Below, in pieces: positions 42,731 to 53,235 of a stretch of DNA of 64,000 bases; within the stretch, counting starts at the first letter, position 1; the number at the start of each line of letters is the position of its first letter. The DNA lies in the NCBI GenBank assembly GCA_036850795.1, contig JAAECO010000007.1, positions 1,595,001 to 1,659,000 of the forward strand. Reading direction: 5' to 3'. This stretch comes from Cordyceps javanica. Its lineage: Eukaryota > Ascomycota > Sordariomycetes > Hypocreales > Cordycipitaceae. Both the position numbers and the translations under genes were made by a program. Below the pieces are notes generated by a model, which worked only from the letters and a program-made list of their open reading frames with translations, made no database searches and was not told the DNA's origin.

Positions 42731-45189
42731 TGGTAGAATCGTCTGTGTGAAAGCACCTCACACGTCAACAGCCATTAATAGATAACTATCCGTATACTCA
42801 TGCAACATCGACAAATCCCCCCCCCAAAGTAGCGCATCCCCCCCTGCCCCCCTTCTCCCTCTGTTCGATCATGCATGAATCCGCCAGTGTGCAAATCAAC
42901 GCACCCAGGGCACTGTGCCGGGCACCGTACCAGGATTGAGTCACTACCCTGTCCCGCTCCGCTGGCCGGCTAAGCAACCAGCTGTATCCGTACCTAGTAC
43001 CTTGCTTGCCTGGTTGCATGCTTAGGTACGTAGCAAGGGGGGGACAGAATAACTGCCCTGGGCACCGCGGCGCCTGTTCCTGGGAATTGGAATAAAAAAA
43101 GCTATGGTATATTTAAAAAAAGAATAATGTAAGACAACCATTCAAAAGATCTTGAGGAGCTCTTCAAGATAGACATTGTAATGAAATTTTCATCATTTGT
43201 ATAGAGCTATTAGAGAGTTAACGCATTACGAGTTATCATCAGCATATACATGCGTATGGACTTTAAAAGCAGTTTGCTCGCCGCTATCGTTGACTTTCTG
43301 TCCTACTTACTACTATGTACTCTATTCCCTCACCCTATTTCTCGCCCACGACTCGCGCTTTATCTTACCAATATTGTTGTTCCCCTTTTACAGCACCTCC
43401 TACTTACAACCTACATCACTGCCACTCCTCGGGCCGCAACCAGCTTGTGACGCAAGGACGGCCGCGTGTCTGATAGATTCGGGTACCCAAACCAGCCTAA
43501 ATAAGGCTGAACAGCGAATCAGAATGGCACAGCTGGGAAATATGAACTTGTAAAGTGGGAACAAAACAATTACGCTGGCGCATAAAAATTGAAGCCACTC
43601 ACAACCGTGCACGTTTTGTTGTTCCAGAACCACACACACACACACTTACACACGTACGTATGCACATGTACCAGTAAGTACACACACCACCTAAGTAGTC
43701 AGCCACTTGCCAGTGCTAATACTTTGCCATACTGCACAGTATGGTCATCAGAAAAATAAGGCACTCAAAAAGCCCGAGCCACTCATGTTGATATGTTACA
43801 CTTTGCTGTGTCACCCTCGCGCTCGTTTCGTGGTGGCGAGATCGGCCTGTCGTATACCAGTAAAGGTGCTACTTGTTAGTGTGGGTGTGGGTGCGTTGAT
43901 GTTCCTCCGCCTTGCATCCAAACAGCCACAACAACATGACAGCTACTTAGTACAGCCAGCCCCGCCTAGCCCAGCTGCCTTCACATGTGCTGCTACCCTT
44001 TTACTACCCTACCCTCGTGCCATTACGCTCCTCTGCAAATAGAAAGAAAAGATGTCTTCCTATTTGTCTCGTCCACCAAACTCGTTCACGTTTGTCAGAG
44101 AATCATAGTAGAGTACCAGGCTCAACCAAACTCCGCAACACAGAGCCAAAGCGTTTGCCTAATAGTAGAACCCTACCAGTCACTACTCAGTAATCCGTAC
44201 TCCATACTCCGTATCCGTACTCTACTGGTAATGCAGCGGTACCCCGGACATGGTACTAACCCAGGTTGCCAGGATACTATCCACATCTTCCTTCTAGTGG
44301 CCTTCGGCGCCCGCGCTAATTACCAGTTGCCAGTACTACTAGGTAGTAAGTTGCGTTACCCAGTACTTATGACACCAAAACCGTACTTACTTACTTAGTT
44401 CTTTTGTTTCTTCTCTTCGTTCTTTTAAACCAGGAAAAACTTCTTCCGCTCATAGCGCACGACCCGCCTCTTAACCTGCCGTCGATGACACATGCCTGGG
44501 CCTTTTGGCGGCGTCTCAAGAAGAGCCCCGTCACCAGTCTGTCATATTTTAAGCAACATGCTTACTCCGTAGTACTCCTCGGTATCTAAACAAAGGATGC
44601 ACGGCCATGTGCCAGAAATTAGCTGGCCAGGCCGCCCTTTACGACCCGTGATGTACCAGTAGCTTCAGCAAACACCCTCAACTCCCTCCCTGCATTGTTG
44701 CGTGTCTCTCTCCCGTGTTTTTTCTGTTGAGGTCGACACGTCGTCACGAGCTCTTCTCGCCCACCAAGACCAAATCTGAAACCAGCATTTACGCTGCTTG
44801 CTAGGCCAACACTTGCATCCAGGGAACGCGCTCCTGGTACTATCTCAATAAGCCGCTCGAATCATTGACTCGTAAAGTGGGAGCGACGCGACCTGCACGT
44901 TGTTGCCTCCACCTGGAGCACAAACTACATGATAGTATGTTTGTTACCTAGCAAAAAGCCAAAGGGAAAGAGGGCGATGCCAGGACCGAAACGCCCCCCG
45001 GTGAAGTGAAATGGATCCCGCGGAAACTAGGCCTTTTGCCCGAGTCTGGGTCGCGTGCTGACCGTTTCATGCTCCCTCTCACCCGCGTCACTGCCTGACT
45101 GACCCAAGACCAGCACAAATGGACCTCCCTCCCTCAGGCCTTCATTCTGCACCCTTTGAGCCCTATCCTGCAGGCTTTTACGTTTAAGG
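42731..45189. other. Gene-poor intergenic region, 2.5 kb
   Basis: C and G runs at 42818-42850 and 43037-43043, and a (CA)8 run at 43631-43645. Scattered GTACTT/TACC motifs continue to about 44400 and again suggest the 41.8-kb cluster. Several frames of 60-137 codons lie at 43197-44589 but none has a signal peptide, domain or good start context. No RNA gene seen. Confidence 0.5.
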
Positions 45190-45639
45190 CGACTTTGAAA
45201 ACGTGCACGAGCCGCCCCGTGATGGACAGGGCAGCAACCGCGGCAACCTGATGGTTAACTCGTTAACTCGGGCAGCTTGTGCCAATTCATCTGCCAGAAC
45301 GGCTTCTGCCCTCCCATGCTGTGCAGGTGCCTGGACTGGGGCCTGATCAAGACGTCCCTGAAAGCCGACGGCAGCGTCAACGCGCTCGCCGTCGATAAGT
45401 TCGACGCCGACCTCAACGGCCTGTGTTATATTGCCTGCCGCTACGGCGTCTGCCCCGATACGGTCCGCGTCAAGACGCCGTACGACAGCTGCAACGTGGA
45501 CAAGGACGCCGTCTACCCCGGTGAGCTGACGGGCTACTTCGAATGTACAAGCATAACGCCAATGAGTGCTTCGTCTACCGCGCTACCATCAGGATTTGGT
45601 GCGCACAGTACGACTCGTCATTCACACCTTGTAGTATAG
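45190..45639 (+). pseudogene. Fragment with tandem CxFxCxxGxCP cysteine modules
   Basis: From 45277 a frame of 120 codons carries two copies of a module found after the catalytic domain of several fungal secreted hydrolases: LCQFICQNGFCPPMLCRC and LCYIACRYGVCPDTVRV. The second lacks its last cysteines. GC-rich third positions support past coding. There is no ATG. A different frame just upstream (ENVHEPPRDGQGSNRGN) looks like the adjoining part, shifted. I read this as the C-terminal remnant of a secreted protein, possibly of the GH71 or GH18 type, not an intact gene. A missing upstream exon is the alternative. Confidence 0.45.
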
Positions 45640-46047
45640 CAAGGCATGATTTATAATTCGTCCTTGACTTCGCGTTATTAATAACTTGATCAAGGAGCTT
45701 CGTCGCGCTAGCTAGCAGTCTACACAGCATTTCATACGGGGTTGGTGGAAGAGGTTTTGGCCGGTTGGATGGAGGGGGGGCTCTCGTCTCAGTCACCGTT
45801 AGCCTGTTTACACATTTTCGAATGAGTGAAGAGGGAAGCCGTTCATCATTAATAAGACCATAGATTTCCCCTATTTCTGCAAATGCAGTGAAGTGATTTC
45901 TAGTCAATGGAATCGTCCTCCATGAGTACTGTATCTCTAAACCCACACTGTTGAGTATCCATCCCATGTCGAAGAAAAAATAACACCAAGCAGTTCCAAG
46001 CGGAATGAATAGCAGGCCATCAATCTCTCCACTGCATCGACTGCTTA
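45640..46047. other. Convergent intergenic region
   Basis: A 130-codon minus-strand frame at 45575-45967 shows no domain and overlaps the cysteine-module fragment. Nothing else seen. Confidence 0.4.
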
Positions 46048-47031
46048 TTAGACATAATGCCGAAACATGAGCTCTAGAGACGGACTCAACAGTGCCTGAC
46101 GAACAGGTCTCGGTTCGTTCAAGCCCTCCTCGTCGCCCGAAACTACTAGAGGGGCGTACGTGGGTTCGAATTGGTCATAATCTGGCGAGTTTGACATGGT
46201 TTCGCGCCTGTGCAGTATATACGCTGGGCTATCCTCACCCAACGACGACGATGAAGGCGGCGACTGCTGCTGCTGCTGTGATGATGCGACCGCTCGCTCT
46301 CGCAGCCTCTGTAGCTGCGGCGGGCATCTCTGCTCCCAGGATGAGGTGTCCTCTGAGGCCGATGGGGCCGCCATTACGTCGCTGTAGCTGGGCGGGTGGG
46401 GATGTAGAGCGCCGAGCGGGAAGAAGTCGACGAAGCCACCGTCACTGCCGCTGTCGCTGCCGGTGCTACCGCCGGCGTCGCTGTCGCTACTACCGCCGCA
46501 GGTTCGCGGCGGCACCGCTCGACCGTGGTAACCTGCCATCGACCCGGAAACGAAAACGACGACGTCGTCGTCGTCTCCCGGGGGGCCTCTCGTGCTCCAC
46601 TCCATCGTGTACGCAGGGGGGGCGAAGCTGCTGCTGCTGGACCTCCTCGAAGGTCCCTCTCGCCGCCGCACCTCGGCCGCGATCATGCTGGGTGGCCAGC
46701 TGTGCGGGAGCGCGGACATGAGTGTGGGGTACTTGATCCGGAAGAGACGCCGCGCGCCCATTTGTAAGCCCGCCCATAGGTTGGCAAACGCGTCGCGCAT
46801 CCGGCTGCGGGGGCGATATGGTCGATGGTAGTACTCGAGCAGGATGGATGGTACGGAAATATCGGAGCTGTGTGTGGACATTGCTGAGCTAATGGCAAAC
46901 TCCTGCAGCCCTTCGTCCTCCCTTGCCAGAGTATGTCTCGTTGCTGTGGTCGAGGATGGTGTCGTGGGTGCTGCAGCTCCGGGCCGGGCCGGACCGCGGC
47001 TTGCGGCTAAGTCCATTTCTTGAGGTGCCAT
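46048..47031 (-). CDS. Uncharacterised disordered protein with PPxY motifs
   Basis: Intronless, 327 residues, from an ATG at 47031. It is mostly low-complexity: Ser, Pro, Gly and Asp stretches, a polyGln run and an acidic patch (GDDDDVVVF). There is one more ordered segment, SILLEYYHRPYRPRSRMRDAFANLWAGLQMGARRLFRIKYPTL in two halves around residues 60-105. Two PY-type motifs, PPAY (about 147) and PPSY (about 222), could bind the WW domains of a Rsp5/NEDD4-type ubiquitin ligase. No signal peptide or membrane helix. Family not recognised. Codon use and length favour a real gene rather than chance. Confidence 0.6.
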   Translation of the reverse strand: MAPQEMDLAASRGPARPGAAAPTTPSSTTATRHTLAREDEGLQEFAISSAMSTHSSDISVPSILLEYYHRPYRPRSRMRDAFANLWAGLQMGARRLFRIKYPTLMSALPHSWPPSMIAAEVRRREGPSRRSSSSSFAPPAYTMEWSTRGPPGDDDDVVVFVSGSMAGYHGRAVPPRTCGGSSDSDAGGSTGSDSGSDGGFVDFFPLGALHPHPPSYSDVMAAPSASEDTSSWEQRCPPQLQRLRERAVASSQQQQQSPPSSSSLGEDSPAYILHRRETMSNSPDYDQFEPTYAPLVVSGDEEGLNEPRPVRQALLSPSLELMFRHYV

Positions 47032-47931
47032 TAGACTGAAAGCAAAGGAGAAAGAAACGTTCTGTCATCTGTTATGTTCGGAGTTATCTATGCGCTGCTG
47101 AGGTACTGTATATTTGGAGGCTGCGAGAAGTGTTCCCTCTTGGCCTTTGCCTATCCTGAGAAGTGGCGAGAATGAAGTACTGACCTGGACAGCGGGAGTG
47201 TGACCGAATTTATGTACAGAAAAAACTATATTCCGCCATAGCTGTTGAACCTTGTGGCTATTGTTGAGAAATTCTTGTCTGTCAAGTGCGTCATTGAGGC
47301 GTGCCTAGGGGCTTAAGCTACGAACTTACACCACAGTTCGCTGCAAAGCTGTCCCACATCGTCTCATACACTTTTGTAAAGTTTGACGAGGACTTAAACA
47401 GCAAGAAATTCTAGGCTTTGCCTTCGGGGCACTCTTTCGACTTTGCCGCTGCCGGTATGGGTGGTATTGCTAAGTTATAGTCTGCGTTGTATTGGCAGCT
47501 CGTTAGTTTTCGCGGAGCTACTTGCAACTGTTGGTCCGGGAGAAAAGGGTGAGGAAATAACAACTCGATTTTGCGGTAGTAAGCAATCTGCAGATAGTAC
47601 CAAGTCAAGATCGCCTGTCCAGAAGCTCTCCTCCTTTTGGACATGCGAAACCGAGATGGATATTACAAACATCAGCCAGACTTTGATCGTCAATTATGAA
47701 TCATGAACAAATCTGCAACAAAACACGGAAAAGAGGCAGTGGTGCCATGAAGATACCAGGAAATTATAGAAGAGGAAACAGCAAGGGTGAGAAGGGTAGA
47801 GTACGCTACCTCTGAACCGCGGAGATACCAGACAGAACGATTTGAATTCATTTTGGGACAGGAACAAGAGGAACAAAAACAAGATCAAGAATAGCGCCTC
47901 AATTACGGGTTTTGCGCTATTGTGAAAGCTT
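47032..47931. other. Intergenic, 0.9 kb
   Basis: Promoter side of the PPxY gene and 3' side of the CCDC174-like gene. Only short opposing frames (47411-47706) without support. Confidence 0.45.
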
Positions 47932-48921
47932 TCATTCTCCTAAACCGGTCAAAAAGCTATCGGCCTGCTTCTTCGCCCTCCTATCCTCCATGGCCTTCTT
48001 TCTCGCCTCAATTTCCCTCCTCCTCGCTGCCTTCTGATCCCCCCTCGCTCGCCGCTGCGCCTCGGTCTTTTCGCGCTCCTGCTCAAGCGCCCGCATCTCC
48101 TTTTGCCTCGTCTCTTCATCCTTGCTAAACTTGTAGAACCCTACGCCCTTGGTGCGGAACTCCTTGTCCGCATCATAGTGCTTCATGTCGGGGGGCGTCG
48201 CGCTGCGGTCGCGCTTGCGCGCCAGCGCCTCCATCTGGTCCGGGTCGTCCGGGTTGAAGGCCATAGCCTGGATGGCGTCGCCGTGGATGAGGTTGCTCGG
48301 CGCGGCGGGGCGCGCTGACATGCGGTCGAGCTCTTCGGCGCCCAGGAGGCCACGTTGGGCGCGCCGCTCCATGCGCTCCTTCTCGGCGCGTGTGCCGCGC
48401 CGAAGACGGCCAAACTCGTCTTCGTATTCGATAATCTCGTCGCGCCCGTCGTCCTCAGCCTCAACATCGTCACTGGACGAACTCAAGTCTGACAAGTGAT
48501 TTTCTTCTTCGTTCTGGGCCCACTTGCGATCAAAGTCGATCAAGGGCCCGGCCTCATTGTCTTGCGGCACGTAGTCGCCTCTCTTCATGGCGGCATAGAG
48601 TCGGGCTTTGTTTTCCATGTTGCGCTTCGCGCGGGCAAGCTCGCGCGACTCATCTTCTGTGCTTAATACATCTTTAAGAACGAGTTTCTCGTCCTTGGCC
48701 TGTGCTTGAGCTTCCCGTTTCCTGGCCGTGTGGCTACGAAAGAGATCTTCCTTAGGCTCCTTCGAAGGACGGGCGCGCCCGGTCGTGATCGGGCCTGAAC
48801 CGCCAGATGATGCCATCAGTGAGGTCAACTGGGCTGTGAAATCTAGGGAGGAAGAAAGCGTAGCATCCTTCGTCTGCTTCTTCTTGGGGCGCTGCCCATA
48901 CAAATGGGGGTCATTCGGCAT
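47932..48921 (-). CDS. CCDC174-like nuclear protein (DUF4078)
   Basis: Intronless, 329 residues from the ATG at 48921; an upstream in-frame ATG at 48993 would add 24 residues. I prefer the shorter start because MPNDPHLYGQRPKKK begins the conserved basic N-terminus. Features: LSSSLDFTAQLTSL helix, a Glu/Lys coiled coil, the diagnostic IIEYEDEFGRLRRGTR, an MKHYDADKEFRTKGVGFYKFSKDEE block, and a long basic coiled coil to the end. These match the fungal relatives of animal CCDC174, associated with the exon-junction or spliceosomal machinery in animals. A nuclear role in RNA processing is inferred. No catalytic domain. Confidence 0.8.
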   Translation of the reverse strand: MPNDPHLYGQRPKKKQTKDATLSSSLDFTAQLTSLMASSGGSGPITTGRARPSKEPKEDLFRSHTARKREAQAQAKDEKLVLKDVLSTEDESRELARAKRNMENKARLYAAMKRGDYVPQDNEAGPLIDFDRKWAQNEEENHLSDLSSSSDDVEAEDDGRDEIIEYEDEFGRLRRGTRAEKERMERRAQRGLLGAEELDRMSARPAAPSNLIHGDAIQAMAFNPDDPDQMEALARKRDRSATPPDMKHYDADKEFRTKGVGFYKFSKDEETRQKEMRALEQEREKTEAQRRARGDQKAARRREIEARKKAMEDRRAKKQADSFLTGLGE

Positions 48922-48993
48922 CTCGTGCGAGATAGTGAAGTGTCTGTCGTGCTGGTTACGGTCTGCGGCACCGTGTCTCGCAAATCCAATCAC

Positions 48994-49991
48994 ATCACTT
49001 GCATCTCCATAAAAAGAGAGAGGGCGCTATTCATGTATGCTCTCCGTGTAGTGCTAGGTGGAAATGGGAGCATATCTTGCAGGCGCAGATGGCAAGGTGA
49101 ATCTCAAAAAGAAGGTCAAATCGAATGGGGTGCCAGGTGGGGCATGTCGCTGCCTAGACCAGCAAAGGAGCAGAAAGAATTGGTAGTTGAGATCACTGAT
49201 ACTTATTGGAAATTTTAGAATATCTCTTAGAGTTGAAAGGATACTTGCTAGATACTCATGACTTCAGCAAGAAGAGCGACGTTCTACTGTTTGTTTACAG
49301 ACGCGACAGCATCGCTACACGACCTCATCAGGGATACTCCTAGCTTACCGAAGCCGGTTGCATAGTGTGATCAAATTCTCTGCAGAGGAACAGTAGCTTC
49401 GCTTCAGGATGTCTTTTCACCACACTTGTCTTCTGCCCATAGGGATCGTCTGTCCACTGGTGACTTGTTAGCTCACGTTGAGCCACGCAGTCTAAGTAAG
49501 ATGCCAATCAGCCTCCTCTATATCTAACTAGTCCTTTTGAAGGATTAGAGAGCCCGACTATCACTTCATTCATTGGCCGCATACTGAGCCCGTTAACTAT
49601 AATCCCTTGCATCTTCTTCAAATTCTTGATCAAGTACTAATGTCCCCTGCGTTATAATTACTGGATCACAACCTTCGGCATTTTGCCGCCCAGCAGGCTT
49701 TCTTTATTACTTGCCAATACTGCATCTCAGAGTCTTCTACAGCCTCTGTCTTCCTCCGGGAGCTGGGGCTACCTTGGTAGGAGGACTAGCTTGCAAGCAT
49801 ATGGTCGGTAGCTACGGATACTTTTAGGGCAGCTCCCTTATAATAGACCCAGAAGCACCTGCATATAATAAAGCACTCCACCAGCTGCGAGACCCGCCGA
49901 ACGAGAGGAACGTTGGTCATTTTGAGGCGCAAGCAATTCTTGCACCCTCTCTTCACATTCTTCTCGACATCCAGAAACGACGACGGGCACA
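48994..49991. other. Divergent intergenic region, 1 kb
   Basis: Shared upstream region of the CCDC174-like gene (minus) and the thioredoxin gene (plus). Frames up to 104 codons at its left edge overlap the start of the minus-strand gene. No RNA gene or repeat seen. Confidence 0.5.
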
Positions 49992-50565
49992 ATGGCTATC
50001 GTTGAAATTACCAAGTATGTGCTCATATCCCGTATAAAGACTCGACATCCTCATTACCTACCACGCTTGTGCTGCACGCGCAGTTCGCTCGCAGTGTTCT
50101 GGCTAGCTAACCGCTAGTTCTACCAGCCCCGACACCTTTCGCGCCGCACTCAAGGAGCACCGGGTCGTTGTCGCCGACTTCCATGCTCTGTGGTGCGGCG
50201 ACTGCAAGATGATTGACCCCTTCTTCAAAAAGTATGTCGCGACCGTTGTTCCTTGCACAAGTCAAATACGGCGGGTGTTTTCTGCCTCCTCCTCCGTTGC
50301 CCCTCGCTACCCCGCCATAGAACCCTTGCGTCCGTCCTAATGACCCTGTTCCTTGTTGACGTCGTTTGCTAGGCACGCCGCCGACGAAAAATTCAAGGAC
50401 GTCTACTTTTGCAAGATTGATGTCGACGTACTCCAAGATCTCAGCAAAGAGCTGAGTATTCGTCGCATGCCCACCTTTATCCTTTATAAAGAGGGCAACC
50501 GCCTCGATGACATCTTTGAGCCGAACCCGCCCCAGCTGGATGCCTTTCTGGCCAAAGCCCTGTGA
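49992..50565 (+). CDS. Thioredoxin with WCGDC active site
   Basis: Three exons (49992-50014, 50127-50231, 50373-50565) with introns of 112 and 141 bp (GTATGT...TACCAG; GTATGT...TGCTAG) give 106 residues, the size of a classical cytosolic thioredoxin. The fold's landmarks are present: VVVADFHALWCGDCK (residues 22-36), KIDVDVLQDLS and the cis-Pro loop RRMPTFILYKEG. The active site reads W30-C31-G32-D33-C34. The normal central Pro is Asp, while both redox Cys remain. Changes here alter redox potential and partner choice in known thioredoxins. There is no targeting peptide. It should reduce protein disulfides using thioredoxin reductase, or have a specialised oxidant or reductase role. Confidence 0.9.
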
Positions 50566-50614
50566 AATAAAGATCGCCGGGGCATGTCGGATCAGTAGCC
50601 TTCACCTTTATATA

Positions 50615-50620
50615 AATAAA
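50615..50620 (+). terminator. Poly(A) signal of the thioredoxin gene
   Basis: AATAAA 50 bases after the stop codon, in a TATATAAATAAA context. Confidence 0.45.
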
Positions 50621-50910
50621 CGTTTCCTATAAACACATTAAGAGGATATAGTGCATCCATGGCATGCATCAAATCAGAAATAATGGGCACATGTTGCATG
50701 TGCCATGACGTGCTGCTTGCTTCCCCACCAAGGCGGCGTGATTGCTGAGCATTAGCCTGAAACAGGTACCTACCTACTACTAGGTAAGCTACCGAACACT
50801 GTCAAACTGTCACCCCGCTATCGGACATTCGAAATTGACTCGCACCAAACCTGAATTCGAGCATTCTCTTTTCTGCACATTCCATTGCCTGATCAAAAAC
50901 CATTACCATC

Positions 50911-52072
50911 ATGGCTGCTGCAAACCAGATTTTTATTGCCATCATTGGTATGACCCGACAACTGCCCGCCTCTCGCCAATCGGCGCCTTCGTTCTAATCC
51001 CCCGTATTTAGGTGCTGGCGGCGTCGGCAAGTGCTTCCTATCGCAGCTACAGACTCTGGCGACCCGACGACCCTCGCCCAAACTCACTCTCTGCTACATC
51101 TCGACGAGCAAAAGAGCAGTCTTTAGCGACGATTATTCCGAGATCAGCATCGATACAGCCCTCGACTCGCTCGCCGCCTCGTCCAAGACACCTCCTGAAT
51201 TGTCGCAGGTCATCGAGTACCTTGCGTCTGCCCCCGCCAAGACGGTCCTCGTTGATAACACGAGCTCCCAGGAGGTCGCCGACAAGTACCCTCTCGCGCT
51301 ATCCCGCGGCGTGAGCATCGTGACCCCCAACAAGAAGGCCTTCTCCGGCCCCTACCAGCTGTGGAAGGACATCTTCATTGCCGCCACTGCCTCTGGTGCC
51401 AAAGTCTACCATGAGTCCTCGGTCGGCGCTGGTCTGCCCGTCATTTCCACACTCAAGGATCTCGTCGACACGGGCGACAAGGTGACGAGGATCGAGGGCG
51501 TCTTCAGTGGCACTATGTCGTTCCTTTTCAACTCATTTGCGCCCACCGAGGGCCAGGGCGGCAAGTGGTCCGACGAGGTCAAGAAGGCCAAGGCGCTAGG
51601 ATACACCGAGCCCGACCCTCGCGACGACCTCAACGGTCTCGATGTCGCCAGGAAACTCACCATCCTTGCTCGTCTAGCTGGCCTTCCCGTCGAGTCACCG
51701 ACTGCGTTTCCTGTCCAGAGCCTGATCCCCAGGGAGCTTGAAACGTGCATTAGTGGCGACGAATTCCTCGAGAAGCTCCCCGCCTTTGACACCCAGATGG
51801 AGGAGACCAAGGCTGCCGCCGAAAAAGCCGGCAAGGTGATTCGTTTCGTCGGCAGCATCGATGTGGTTTCCAATGCTGTCAAGGTCGGACTGCAGGAGTT
51901 TGACCGCTCGCACCCTATTGCCGCCCTGAAGGGAAGTGACAACATCATTAGCTTCTATACAGAGCGCTACGGAAGCAATCCGCTCATCATACAAGGCGCC
52001 GGTGCCGGGGGTGATGTCACTGCCATGGGGGTGACGGCTGATCTCATCAAGGTTGTTTCGCAGTTTCCGTAG
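50911..52072 (+). CDS. HOM6: Homoserine dehydrogenase
   Basis: Two exons, 50911-50947 and 51012-52072, with a 64-bp intron (GTATGA...TTTAG) that splits the NAD(P)-binding glycine loop, giving 365 residues. The loop reads IFIAIIGAGGVGKCFLSQL. Further signatures: PNKKAFSG, YHESSVGAGLPVISTLKDL (the homoserine dehydrogenase signature), GVFSGTMSFLF, EPDPRDDLNGLDVARK and a C-terminal GAGAGGDVTAMGV. It reduces aspartate semialdehyde to homoserine in the cytosol, the branch point to threonine, methionine and isoleucine. Length equals other fungal enzymes, which are monofunctional. There is no aspartate kinase domain. Confidence 0.95.
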
Positions 52073-52200
52073 ATTACACCCACTGTCAGAAGAGGATAAA
52101 ACAGAATAAGAATGATGAAAATGAAGAATGACAAATGCAATGGAAATCTCTGGCTGGAAAATTGGAAGTCAAAAAGACGGCTGATGATAACGAATCGACG

Positions 52201-52562
52201 TCATCTTCGCCGCGTAGTTTGTGCCCTGGATGTGTTGTCGTTTGTACTGACAGAACTTGTTACCGAAGTTTTTGGTTGCGTCCGAGTATCGTGTGACTGG
52301 GTAGGCTCATCAGATGGACGATGCCAAAACATCCTCCAACACCAGAGGACGATATCGATGGTCAAAAATATGACTAAAGGGAGAATAGCCACAGACCCGA
52401 TAAGGAGCTGTAAGATCGCGTCAGAGAAAGCTACGAGTCAGGAAGCTACCTTGGTAGGAGGTTACATACACAAGTCACAGTGATGAAGCGCACAATATTT
52501 GACGAATAAATGATGAGCGCTGCGCTGTAAAGCCACCCTGGATCCGAAAGGGACGATGGCAT
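52201..52562 (-). CDS. Small two-helix membrane protein, uncharacterised
   Basis: Two exons, 52562-52470 and 52407-52201, with a 62-bp phase-0 intron (perfect GTATGT donor, CTGAC branch site, TTACAG acceptor), giving 99 residues. The joined product has a short N-terminus (MPSSLSDPGW), a first hydrophobic helix (LYSAALIIYSSNIVRFITVT), a second longer one (LLIGSVAILPLVIFLTIDIV, ending LWCWRMFW), and a polar Thr/Ser/Arg tail to the end. Ideal splice signals and continuous hydrophobic pattern across the junction support a real gene, although each exon alone looks like noise. It lies convergent to HOM6 and divergent from TRM8. Family unknown to me; an ER or vesicle membrane protein is possible. 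Confidence 0.7.
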
Positions 52563-52925
52563 AACGGCTGAGTATGCTGATGCTTGGATCAACAAAGTCT
52601 AGGTTTAGTTGTGATGCGCTGGCAAGCCGGCTGGCTCGGATGGGTGAGTGGCACGGGCCCGCAAGATGCAAAATGGCCCCTGACATGAGTTGCACCTCTG
52701 GGAATGCCAGCAGCAAGTGATGTGGCTTGGTCCCCTGCCAAGCTGGTTGATTACACAGAGGCAGACAGCAAGTCATATGACCACATGAATGAAAAAAAAC
52801 CGAAATAGTAGAGGGCTTACTGCAGTTGAATTGGCGATGCGAAACACAAAGGAATTGCAAATGTCAAGCCCTGAAAAGGCTTTGAAAGCCATCCAGTGCT
52901 TGGCAACTGTCGAGCGTGCTACAAG

Positions 52926-53043
52926 CAACTGCCTAGGTACCTACTAAGGTACGCACCTAGGTAGCTACCTAAGTACCTACTTACAGGTAGTGCTTAAATA
53001 CTTAGTTACCTACCTACTTGAGTAGATAAGGTAAGTTACAGGT
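52926..53043. repeat. TACCTA/GTACTT motif cluster upstream of TRM8
   Basis: Imperfect runs of AGGTACCTACTAAGGTA, CTACCTAAGTACCTACTTA and similar. Same word family as the cluster at 41.8-42.7 kb. It lies about 200 bp before the TRM8 start. Confidence 0.7.
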
Positions 53044-53235
53044 AACCAAAATTGTTTGTCGCTAGCGCGACATTGGTCCATCCTAGATCAAGATGTCTCT
53101 GCTTCACCGCCTTCCAAATCAGGATCTATAGACTTTCACTTCACAAACTTCTGTTGTAGCCTCTTGATACAAAATCAGATTCGCCATATAATCCTCTCAG
53201 CGACAACAAAAGAGGAGAAGATTGAGAACTCAAAG

